From Desulfonatronum thioautotrophicum (GTDB lineage Bacteria; Desulfobacterota; Desulfovibrionia; Desulfovibrionales; Desulfonatronaceae), in contig NZ_JYNO01000022.1 of the NCBI RefSeq assembly GCF_000934745.1, forward strand, positions 1-42,167: a DNA stretch of 42,167 bases, read 5' to 3'. A program made the position numbers and the translations under genes. Of the stretch, positions 34,917 to 42,167 are shown one piece after another. The notes under the pieces are model-generated. The model was given only the letters and a program-made list of their open reading frames with translations. It searched no databases and had not been told where the DNA came from. Position 1 is the first letter of the stretch. The number at the start of each line of letters is the position of its first letter.

Positions 34917-37900
34917 CCGCTTCTGCGCCCGCCAAGCCCTGGCTGGCTTGAAGGATTTCCAGCGAACCACCGTGGAGTATGTGTTTTCCCGGTTCCATGG
35001 TCCGCAACCCACCTCTCGCTTTCTGGTGGCTGACGAGGTGGGGCTGGGCAAGACCCTCGTGGCTCGCGGCATCATTGCCAAAACCATTGAGCGACTCCAG
35101 GATGAGCTCGATCGCATCGACGTCATCTACATCTGCTCCAACGCCTCCATTGCCACGCAAAACGTGAATAGGCTGAACATTTTCCAGTCCTCCGACAAGG
35201 CAGACACCCCCGGTTCACCCGGATTCGCCATCGCCACCCGGCTGACCTATCTGCCCAAACAGATTTCGTCCCTGAACAACAAGGTCAATTTCATCAGCCT
35301 CACGCCGGGTACGGCCTTTGAGCACACCCGAAGCCGGGGCGGACATGCCGAGGAACGGGTCATCCTGTACCGGATGCTGCGGGATCTGCCCTGGGAGCGC
35401 AGTGATCGTCGGCTGCGCGGGCCGGGATTGCTGAACATGCTCCAGGCCACCTCCGGCAAACAGCGCTGGCGTGACAGCGCAACCAAGGCTGACGTTCACC
35501 TTGACCCCACTCTCTCCGCCTCCTTTCGTGAAGCGCTTCTTGCCGATTCCGAACTCTACGCCCGGATGCGGATGAGCTGTGAACGATTTATCCGCTTCAA
35601 GGAATATTCCAGGATTTCAACCGATGACCAGGCCCTGCGGTACGGCACCATCGGCAAGCTGCGGGGGCTGCTGGCAAAGGTCTGCATTTGCGCCCTGCGG
35701 CCATCCCTGGTCATCCTGGATGAATTCCAGCGCTTCAAGCATCTCCTGGAGGACGAGGGGGACGCGTCTTTGCTGGCCCGCTACCTGTTTGAGCAACGGG
35801 AGGCCAAGACCCTGCTCTTGTCCGCGACCCCCTACAAGCCCTTCACCATGGATCAGGAGACGGACCAGGACGACCATTATCCCGATTTTCTGCGCACCCT
35901 GGGATTTCTCTGCAACGGCTCGGACCGTGTTGAACGGATCAAGGGGCTGCTTGCCCGGCATCGAAAACGCCTGCAATCGGGAAATGGGGCCAGTGCGGAG
36001 ACTGGAGAGGTAAAAACAGAACTGGAGCAGGAGTTGCTTCGCGTGATGTGCCGCACCGAGCGGATTGCCTTCACGCGGGATGCGAACGCCATGCTCACGG
36101 AATCAAGGCCAATCTCCATGCCCCAGCCCAAAGACCTGGATCATGCGGCGTTGGCGGACCGGATCGCATCGGAGGTCAAGGCCGGGGATGTGATCGAATA
36201 CTGGAAATCAGCCCCGTACATCATCAACTTCTTGAAGCACTACGAGTTGCGGCGCAAACTGGAACAGGCCTTCGACAAGCCCAGTGAGGAACTGCTCCGG
36301 TTATTCACTGACAACGGCCATTTGCTCTCCAAGGCGACCATTGAGGCCTACGACCCCGTAGACCCCGGCAACCCACGAATGCGGGAACTGTTTGCCCAAA
36401 CCCTGGATAAAGACCTCTGGCAGCTGCTCTGGATGCCGCCATCCATGCCCTACTCCAAGCCTGCCGGTGTTTACGAGGGCAAAGAGGGCCTTACAAAAAG
36501 CCTGATATTCTCCTCCTGGAGTGCTGTGCCTGATGCGATTGCTTCAGTTTGTACCTACGAGGCTCAACGGAGGATGACGCATCACGGTTCAAGACAAAAA
36601 ATGAACTATCACGATAAGGTCAGTCAATTGTTGACGTTTATATTTGATGCTGGGGAGCAGCGTCATAAAAATATGCCCCACCTCGCCTGGCTGATGCCTT
36701 CGCCAACTCTGGCCCAGGCAATTGATCCTCTTGCAATAACACTGCGCCTTGGCCGGGGAGTGCCTGTTTCTCTGGAAGAACTTCGCAAGGAAATCACGGC
36801 AATCTGTGACGAGATGCTCCAGTCCCTGCCGCAAGGCAATCCCGAATCACGACCAGATGAGCGCTGGTACTGGGCCGCGCCGGTTTTGCTGGAAAAACAT
36901 GATTCGTTTTTTTCTTGGCTCAGAGAAGCCGTCGATTGGCACACAGGCAAAATGGATGATCAGGATGAAAGCAAACATCTCATAAAGCATATACAACATC
37001 TTGAGCAATTCCCACAGCAAGCGCATACCCTCGGTCCACGTCCCGCCGACCTGGCCGAAGTGCTCTGCGACCTGGCCCTGGCAGGGCCGGGCACCTGCGC
37101 GTTGCGAGCCTTGCACAGGATCACTCCGGGAGACTTTGCCCAGAAATTCCTGCTCTCCGGTGCGGCCCGAATTGCCTCAGGCTTTCGCTCGCTCTTCAAT
37201 CTCCCCGAAACCATTGTCATGCTTCGCGGCGAAAAACCTGACGAAGCCTACTGGCGCTTGACCCTGCGCTACGCAGCCGAGGGCAATATCCAGTCCATGC
37301 TGGATGAACACGTGCATACCCTCAAGGAGTCGTTGGGGGTTCAGGAACACAGTCCGGACAAGCAGATTGAAGCAATAGCGGGTGCTGTCCAATCAGCGCT
37401 TTCCTTGCGCACGGCCCAGATCCAGATTGATGAGATCAAGGCCGTCAAGAACAAGCTTGTGGTGGAAGGCTTCAACACCCGTAGCCGCTTCGCCCTGCGT
37501 TTCGGGGACATCAAAGGCGATGCCCAGCAGGCCCTGGACCGGGCCAGCACGGTTCGCGACGCCTTCAATTCACCCTTCCGGCCCTTCATTCTGGCTTCGA
37601 CCTCCATCGGACAGGAAGGGCTGGATTTTCACACCTGGTGTCACGCGGTGATCCACTGGAACCTGCCCGCCAACCCCGTGGACCTGGAGCAGCGGGAAGG
37701 GCGGGTGCATCGATACAAGGGCCACGCCGTGCGAAAGAACATCGCTTTTTGCCACGGCCTGAAAGTACTGGCGAAAAACGGATACCAGGACGATCCGTGG
37801 GACGCGCTGTTCGCGCATGCCGCAGGCCAAAAGTCAGCCCATCTCAACGATTTGGTGCCCTACTGGCTGTATGACGAAGGCCCGGCCCGCATTGAGCGTC

Positions 37901-38127
37901 ACATCTACATGATCCCGTTTAGCAGGGAGATCGCCAAGCTGAAGCAACTGAAAAAAAGGCTTGCCTTCTACCGCTTGGCGTTTGGGCAGCCAAGGCAGGA
38001 AGATTTGATTGCATCAATCGATATAAAAGAAGATGATGCCAATGCCAAAATATTGGATGCCATGATTTCCCTGGCACCAAGACAAAGTGACATTCCAAGA
38101 GATGCACAAAATGAATCAATTTTGTGA
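34906..38127 (+). CDS. SNF2-like SF2 helicase (partner of DUF6361 and PLD protein)
   Basis: 1073 residues, starting at GTG 34906 inside the end of the PLD gene, with GGAG upstream. Motifs: DEVGLGKTLVARG near 42, motif II LDEFQRF near 271 (DEFQ rather than DEAH), motif III LLSATPYKPF near 305, motif V STSIGQEGLDFHT, and motif VI QREGRVHRYKG near 928. A ~600-residue insertion separates the two RecA lobes, far longer than in ordinary SNF2 proteins, and probably carries a specific interaction domain. Within it, stretches around 36560-36680 and 36895-37015 are more A/T-rich than their surroundings, hinting at past exchange. It should use ATP to move along DNA and position the PLD subunit, an inference from gene coupling. 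Confidence 0.88.
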   Translation: MSNNRFCARQALAGLKDFQRTTVEYVFSRFHGPQPTSRFLVADEVGLGKTLVARGIIAKTIERLQDELDRIDVIYICSNASIATQNVNRLNIFQSSDKADTPGSPGFAIATRLTYLPKQISSLNNKVNFISLTPGTAFEHTRSRGGHAEERVILYRMLRDLPWERSDRRLRGPGLLNMLQATSGKQRWRDSATKADVHLDPTLSASFREALLADSELYARMRMSCERFIRFKEYSRISTDDQALRYGTIGKLRGLLAKVCICALRPSLVILDEFQRFKHLLEDEGDASLLARYLFEQREAKTLLLSATPYKPFTMDQETDQDDHYPDFLRTLGFLCNGSDRVERIKGLLARHRKRLQSGNGASAETGEVKTELEQELLRVMCRTERIAFTRDANAMLTESRPISMPQPKDLDHAALADRIASEVKAGDVIEYWKSAPYIINFLKHYELRRKLEQAFDKPSEELLRLFTDNGHLLSKATIEAYDPVDPGNPRMRELFAQTLDKDLWQLLWMPPSMPYSKPAGVYEGKEGLTKSLIFSSWSAVPDAIASVCTYEAQRRMTHHGSRQKMNYHDKVSQLLTFIFDAGEQRHKNMPHLAWLMPSPTLAQAIDPLAITLRLGRGVPVSLEELRKEITAICDEMLQSLPQGNPESRPDERWYWAAPVLLEKHDSFFSWLREAVDWHTGKMDDQDESKHLIKHIQHLEQFPQQAHTLGPRPADLAEVLCDLALAGPGTCALRALHRITPGDFAQKFLLSGAARIASGFRSLFNLPETIVMLRGEKPDEAYWRLTLRYAAEGNIQSMLDEHVHTLKESLGVQEHSPDKQIEAIAGAVQSALSLRTAQIQIDEIKAVKNKLVVEGFNTRSRFALRFGDIKGDAQQALDRASTVRDAFNSPFRPFILASTSIGQEGLDFHTWCHAVIHWNLPANPVDLEQREGRVHRYKGHAVRKNIAFCHGLKVLAKNGYQDDPWDALFAHAAGQKSAHLNDLVPYWLYDEGPARIERHIYMIPFSREIAKLKQLKKRLAFYRLAFGQPRQEDLIASIDIKEDDANAKILDAMISLAPRQSDIPRDAQNESIL

Positions 38128-38175
38128 ATACTAAAATTGAGAAAATGATTTAAAATTTTCATCAATATAAATATA

Positions 38176-39021
38176 ATGTTCATCAGACTTGCTCTCTTTG
38201 TATCCATTATTGCCGTTATATTTTTCTGGAAATATCCAGAATATTTGCCTGATCAAAAAAGAACAATTCCTCGGCCTCCTGCAATATTTTCAGAAAATCT
38301 CAATGCCACTGATATAGTCAAGCTGACAAATGAGTACAGAATCACCTTGGGGCTTCCCCCTCTTCGTGAGAATTTTCAGTTGACGCATGCTGCTGAATAC
38401 AGGGCAAATGACATGATCCGCAACAGCTACTATGCGCACGTCAATCCCGTGACAGGTGAAAATCCTGGCGATGCAATCAAGCAGGCCAATTACCAGTTCA
38501 AATCATATGCCGAAAATATTGCCATGGGGAACTGGCAATCCAATCGGCATCTTGTTGACGGATGGATAAACAGCCCCGGACATAGAGCCAACATCGTGAA
38601 TCCGGATATCAGGGAAATCGGAGTGGCCATTGTCAAAGACAATACCACCCCGCTTGGTCGCCCTTCAGTATATTATGGCGTTCAGCTCTTTGCCAGCCCA
38701 ATGCCTGATTGCTCGCGCCCCAGCGAAGCCGACAAGGCTCTGCTCCAGGACATGCAAAGAAAAAATGATGATATTTGGAGAAGGGTTGATGACAGAAGAA
38801 GAGAAATCGATGTTTTGAAAAATCGCATTGATCGTGAGACAAATACGGCAACGAGAAACAGATTGATTAGTGATTACAATAGGCAAGCCAGCGCATACAA
38901 CATCCTTGTATCTCAAGCAAACGGAATGCAAGAAAGCCTGAAACTCGTTGTACATTCCTATAACAATAAGATTAATGAATACAACAATTGTATGCAAGCT
39001 GACAGTTTTGTTTCTAAATAA
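38176..39021 (+). CDS. CAP/SCP-domain protein with N-terminal membrane anchor and coiled-coil tail
   Basis: 281 residues. An N-terminal hydrophobic helix (~3-18) anchors or exports it. The CAP domain follows: HAAEYRANDM near 71, YYAHVNP (His 88), YAENIAMG (Glu 113), WINSPGHRANIVNP (His 136) and EIGVAIV (Glu 147), the four residues that form the CAP cavity. The last ~90 residues are a charged helical coiled coil (RRVDDRRREIDVLKNRIDRE), unusual for simple CAP proteins. Function is unknown; bacterial CAP proteins are extracytoplasmic. Composition is lower in GC than the core helicase 48 bases upstream, and it is followed by an antisense lipoprotein, so it looks like another cargo unit. No phage-defence role is established from sequence. 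Confidence 0.82.
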   Translation: MFIRLALFVSIIAVIFFWKYPEYLPDQKRTIPRPPAIFSENLNATDIVKLTNEYRITLGLPPLRENFQLTHAAEYRANDMIRNSYYAHVNPVTGENPGDAIKQANYQFKSYAENIAMGNWQSNRHLVDGWINSPGHRANIVNPDIREIGVAIVKDNTTPLGRPSVYYGVQLFASPMPDCSRPSEADKALLQDMQRKNDDIWRRVDDRRREIDVLKNRIDRETNTATRNRLISDYNRQASAYNILVSQANGMQESLKLVVHSYNNKINEYNNCMQADSFVSK

Positions 39022-39059
39022 AGCCTTTATTAGGCCAATACCCTAATGAATTCGAAAGT

Positions 39060-39434
39060 CTACTGCAAAACCCGATACCCCCTCCCGGCCATGCACCGCC
39101 TGATAATATCCATCTGACTCCTTGCCCCTTCCGCCGCCCCGCTCATCCCACCTGACGTCCCGCCGACAGCCGCCCCCATCCCCGCGAATTCACCGGCACG
39201 TCCAAAATATGATCCGACAACAAGACCAAGCAAAGCCCCGGCTCCGGCACCAATGGCCCCCCCGACAATACTTGAGGTCGCAGGTGAAACCTGTTTTGCG
39301 TAGTTTTGGCAGTCACGAAGATCCTGCTCATACTTTACGGAATTCACCCCCTGCATATCCACGATAGGGCGGTAGCTGGCACAGCCGGTTGTGAGCACGA
39401 CAAGAATGGAGATGAGTACGGTGGCCTTGCGCAT
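39060..39434 (-). CDS. Glycine-zipper lipoprotein
   Basis: 124 residues on the minus strand, starting at the ATG complementary to 39432-39434, preceded by a strong AGGAGG; an in-frame ATG 24 codons upstream would bury the signal peptide. The signal is MRKATVLISILVVLTTGC with a lipobox LTTGC, so the mature protein is lipidated at Cys. A glycine-zipper region (GGAIGAGAGALLGLVVGSYF, then GMGAAVGGTSGG) follows, typical of outer-membrane or envelope proteins. Two more cysteines (DCQNYAK, RRCMAGRGYRV) match the pattern of small glycine-zipper lipoproteins. It converges on the CAP gene with 38 bases between stops. Likely an envelope protein without a defence role of its own; it may be part of the same insertion. 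Confidence 0.85.
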   Translation of the reverse strand: MRKATVLISILVVLTTGCASYRPIVDMQGVNSVKYEQDLRDCQNYAKQVSPATSSIVGGAIGAGAGALLGLVVGSYFGRAGEFAGMGAAVGGTSGGMSGAAEGARSQMDIIRRCMAGRGYRVLQ

Positions 39435-39755
39435 GGTTTCCTCCTGGTTGGTTTCAACAGCCTGTTTGGAATGTGTAGGCTTGCCAATAATATCAATGGC
39501 ATCCATTGAATATTCGCCGATGATATTCGCGAACGAACCTTCTTCGTGGCAATGTGGAAACCTTAGCCGGAGGACATTCCAGAATCAGGAATGCAAGTAA
39601 ATTTTTTATGATCAATAACAACAGACTTTTACATATGTGCTTTATTTATTGATTCGTGTTACCATGTGGGGTATGGACGTATCCTGGAAAAACATGATTT
39701 GAGGAGCAAATTGTTAAAGGGGCATGGAAGTCCAACATTTTCCATGGGAGAGGCG
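39435..39755. promoter_or_regulatory. Divergent intergenic region upstream of lipoprotein and AddB-like gene
   Basis: 321 bases between divergent genes, so it should carry promoters for both. An octamer ATATTCGC occurs twice, at 39510-39517 and 39523-39530, 13 bases apart, next to the palindrome TTCGCGAA (39526-39533); this might be an operator. A/T-rich sequence at 39600-39660 (with TTTACA) could hold the rightward promoter, but no well-spaced -10 is evident. No RNA gene or repeat array is seen. Confidence 0.3.
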
Positions 39756-42167
39756 ATGCAGATCATCCTTGGCTATTCCTTTGACGGTGGGGCCTATCCT
39801 GACGCCCTGGGGGACGCGGAGGCCGTATCCGGCAAGGTCGTTGTCGGGCCGATGGGGCTGCTCTCGATTCTGGAGACCAGGCTTGGGCTGAAAGGACCCT
39901 CCAGGCACCCAGCCGTGCGCATCGGGCAATACCTGGCAAGGCTCCAGGCCGTTGACCACGGGAGAAGGTTCTACTCCAAATCCTTTGAGGCGGATGCATG
40001 GGCTACGGCCAATGAGCTGTTGGGCTGGCGGGATGCGTTGGTGTTCGGGGGGTGGGACGGCAAGGCCATTCAGGGCATGTCCGCACGCCTCGGGGATCTG
40101 GTTGATGTGGAAAGCTTGGAACAACCTGCCCTTTCACCTGGGATCGGCGAACGGTTGCAAAGCGTTGTTTCGGCTCATGCCGGTGTGACACAAGAGCATG
40201 TCGGCATCAGCAGTCTGGAGTTGATCGAGCCTGAACAGGAGTGGCCTTTGCCGTGGCGCAACCTGTTCCAGATTCTCAGTTCGACGGGGATCACCCGCGC
40301 GACGCTCCAGCCGGTCATGCCGGAAACCTCTGGCGACCTGGGCCTTTTGCAAAGGGCTTTCCAGACCAAAGTCCGTCCGGAGAAGAGTGCTTCCGGTGAC
40401 GGCAGTCTGCTGCTCATCGCTGGGCAGACCGAGGCGGAAGCCGCTGAGGCGCTGGCACAGTGGCTGGCAGCGGACGACCAGGCCAACAGGGACGTGCTGA
40501 TCATCAAGGGCATGGGCAGCAGGCTTCTGGATGAGGCCTTGCATGCCCGAGGGCTGCCACGTCTGGGCAGTGACTCGGGTTCCCGGTGGCGGGCCGCGTT
40601 GCAGGTGTTGCTGTTGGCCATCAAGAACGCTTGGTTGCCGGTGAATCCACAGCTTCTCCTGGAAATCCTCACATCGCCCAGCTCACCCATTCCGAGATGG
40701 GCCGGGCGGCATTTCGTGGACGCCTTGAAAAAGCATCCTGGTGTCGGTGGCGAACTCTGGACCAAGGCCAGGGAAGCGGCTGTGCTGGAGAAGCAGCAGC
40801 GTCTGGAACAGGAGGGCCTGCCAACAGCCAAGGCGACCCGCAAGATGCGCGAGTTTCAGGCAGCCCTGGATTTTTGGCTGGGAGGCAGGCGCTACGACCC
40901 GCAAACCGGCATGCCCGCTGCGGAAGCGAGCAGAATTTGCGCGGAGGTGGCCCGTTTGGCAGCCGCCAGGGGCGGACATACGGGTGACCCGCTGCTGGTT
41001 GCGGCCATGAGTCAGGCCAAGGACCTGGAAGAGGCCATCAAGGCTTCCAACCAGAAATCCATCACCCGGCCCCAACTAAAGCGCATGGTGGATGAGGTTC
41101 TTCAGTTCGGGGGAACAACGCCCGGATTGGAAGCAGAGGCCGCGACCTGGCGCTGCGTCAAGTCTCCTGGCCAAATTTGGGCACCGACGAAAACCATTGT
41201 TTGGTGGCGATTTCTGGACCAATCCCAATCCCGCTCCACGCATGCCTGGACCAAGGCGGAACAGAAAGTTTTGGCCGGTGCCGGGGTGTTTCTCGAAGAG
41301 GCTCGCGAGCAACGGTTTCGACAAGCTAGGCTCTGGAAGCAACCTGTGCTCATGGCTGGTCAGCAACTCCTGCTGGTCATGCACCGGACCGAAGCCGCAG
41401 ACAAAACCGCCCTGCACCCTCTCTGGGACGAGATCAAACAGGCCGTTGCACCCAAGGATTTCGATGAACGCGTGATCACGGTGGAGGCCAGGGAGTTGCG
41501 TCACCGTGAAACCATGACCTTTGGGCCGGGGCAGGATGCCAGATTGATCCGCAGGAGCAGATATGTACCGTTGTCCGTGCCCGTGGCCAGGTCCGAATGG
41601 GCCATTCCCGCGAACCTGGTCGGTTTTCGGGCTCAGGAATCCGCTTCCAGTCTGGAGATGCTGCTGGGGTGCCCCTTGGCCTGGGTGCTGAACTATCCGG
41701 CAAAAATCAGAATGGGGGCGCTGCTGTCCCTGCCCCAGGACGTGCAACTGACCGGCATCCTGGCCCATGCCGTGGTTGAGCGGTTGTTCCAGTCTTCAGA
41801 CAGATCTGATCCCACGTCCTCACGGGAGCAGGCCACCCTCATTTTTGAAGAGCTGCTGCCTGAATTGGCCGCCGGGCTGTTGCAGGACGGGCAAGCCGTG
41901 GAGCGCCAACGCAGCCGAGAACAGATCGCGGAAGCCACAGCCGCCCTGGTCGGCCTGTTGGATCAGTGCTTCCTGACCGTGGAGGGCTCGGAAGTCTTCG
42001 CGACCAGGCTCAGCAAGGAACTGAACACGGAATTCAGGGGCTATCTGGACATGGTCCTGAAGAACAAGGATGGAGCCCAGGTTATCCTGGACCTGAAGTG
42101 GAACAAGGCCAGCAAGTACAAGCGGGAGGAACTGCAAACAGGCCTTGCTTTGCAACTGGCCGCGTAT
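39756..42167 (+). CDS. AddB-like PD-(D/E)XK nuclease protein, incomplete at window end
   Basis: Open from ATG 39756 (GGGAGAGG just upstream; an in-frame ATG at 39744 lacks a site) to the window edge, 804 codons so far without a stop. The first ~600 residues look like a degenerate helicase-like scaffold as in AddB, without a Walker A motif (it begins MQIILGYSFDGGAYPDAL). Near the end come LLGCPLAWVLNY (possible first Fe-S cysteine of the AddB nuclease), AHAVVERLF, and the RecB-type nuclease triad: GYLDMVL, ILDLKWN and GLALQLAAY near residues 765-804. GC-rich like the core. The other three Fe-S cysteines would lie downstream. A UvrD-like AddA partner would be expected next. It could be a defence-specific AddB relative or the C-terminal arm of the core system. 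Confidence 0.82.
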   Translation, partial: MQIILGYSFDGGAYPDALGDAEAVSGKVVVGPMGLLSILETRLGLKGPSRHPAVRIGQYLARLQAVDHGRRFYSKSFEADAWATANELLGWRDALVFGGWDGKAIQGMSARLGDLVDVESLEQPALSPGIGERLQSVVSAHAGVTQEHVGISSLELIEPEQEWPLPWRNLFQILSSTGITRATLQPVMPETSGDLGLLQRAFQTKVRPEKSASGDGSLLLIAGQTEAEAAEALAQWLAADDQANRDVLIIKGMGSRLLDEALHARGLPRLGSDSGSRWRAALQVLLLAIKNAWLPVNPQLLLEILTSPSSPIPRWAGRHFVDALKKHPGVGGELWTKAREAAVLEKQQRLEQEGLPTAKATRKMREFQAALDFWLGGRRYDPQTGMPAAEASRICAEVARLAAARGGHTGDPLLVAAMSQAKDLEEAIKASNQKSITRPQLKRMVDEVLQFGGTTPGLEAEAATWRCVKSPGQIWAPTKTIVWWRFLDQSQSRSTHAWTKAEQKVLAGAGVFLEEAREQRFRQARLWKQPVLMAGQQLLLVMHRTEAADKTALHPLWDEIKQAVAPKDFDERVITVEARELRHRETMTFGPGQDARLIRRSRYVPLSVPVARSEWAIPANLVGFRAQESASSLEMLLGCPLAWVLNYPAKIRMGALLSLPQDVQLTGILAHAVVERLFQSSDRSDPTSSREQATLIFEELLPELAAGLLQDGQAVERQRSREQIAEATAALVGLLDQCFLTVEGSEVFATRLSKELNTEFRGYLDMVLKNKDGAQVILDLKWNKASKYKREELQTGLALQLAAY

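Noticed and set aside
1-42167. CRISPR array, tRNA or rRNA genes
   Set aside because: No regularly spaced repeats and no tRNA- or rRNA-like conserved sequence were seen on reading through the window; a dedicated scan was not possible.

Overview
The window is a dense defence island from a Gram-negative bacterium. A lipobox lipoprotein and a ZorB-type OmpA peptidoglycan-binding domain support the Gram-negative assignment. GC-rich core genes with Desulfobacterota/Desulfovibrionales flavour suggest a deltaproteobacterial host, but this is a guess: no housekeeping marker is present.

Layout. (1) 1-1857 is A/T-rich: the frameshifted 3' end of an IS701-like transposase, a short non-coding stretch and two small zinc-finger hypothetical genes. 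(2) 1858-10254 is a three-gene operon of intermediate composition: a RapA/DrmD-like SNF2 ATPase, an actin/Hsp70-fold ATPase, and a RecD-like helicase with a C-terminal PD-(D/E)XK-like nuclease. (3) 10281-38127 is a GC-rich, co-directional core: SNF2 helicase, very large Eco57I-type adenine methylase, 2165-residue DEAD-box/DUF1998 helicase with a nuclease-like tail, RelE-UvrD fusion, DUF6361 protein, phospholipase-D-fold protein and another SNF2-like helicase. Translational overlaps (4, 8 and 11 bases) tie parts of it together. (4) From 39756 to the window end runs an AddB-like protein whose RecB-type nuclease motif lies just before the edge; it is incomplete here.

The core is interrupted by A/T-rich cargo at gene boundaries. 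A TumA/TumE-type toxin-antitoxin pair on the opposite strand (13197-13876) sits between the SNF2 helicase and the methylase. A complete Zorya type II operon (zorA-zorB-zorE, 27814-31429), followed by a C-terminal sbcC scrap (31495-31755), sits between the UvrD fusion and DUF6361. A CAP-domain membrane protein and an antisense glycine-zipper lipoprotein (38176-39434) sit between the last helicase and the AddB-like gene. I read this as one large helicase-methylase-nuclease defence system acting as a platform into which smaller systems are nested.

How the genes may work together (inference): the methylase would mark self DNA; the SNF2, DEAD/DUF1998, UvrD and AddB-like proteins would translocate on and process unmarked DNA, with cutting by the PLD and PD-(D/E)XK domains. 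Zorya would act independently at the envelope, with its ion-driven ZorAB motor sensing attack and the HNH protein ZorE attacking invading DNA. The toxin-antitoxin pair may stabilise the island.
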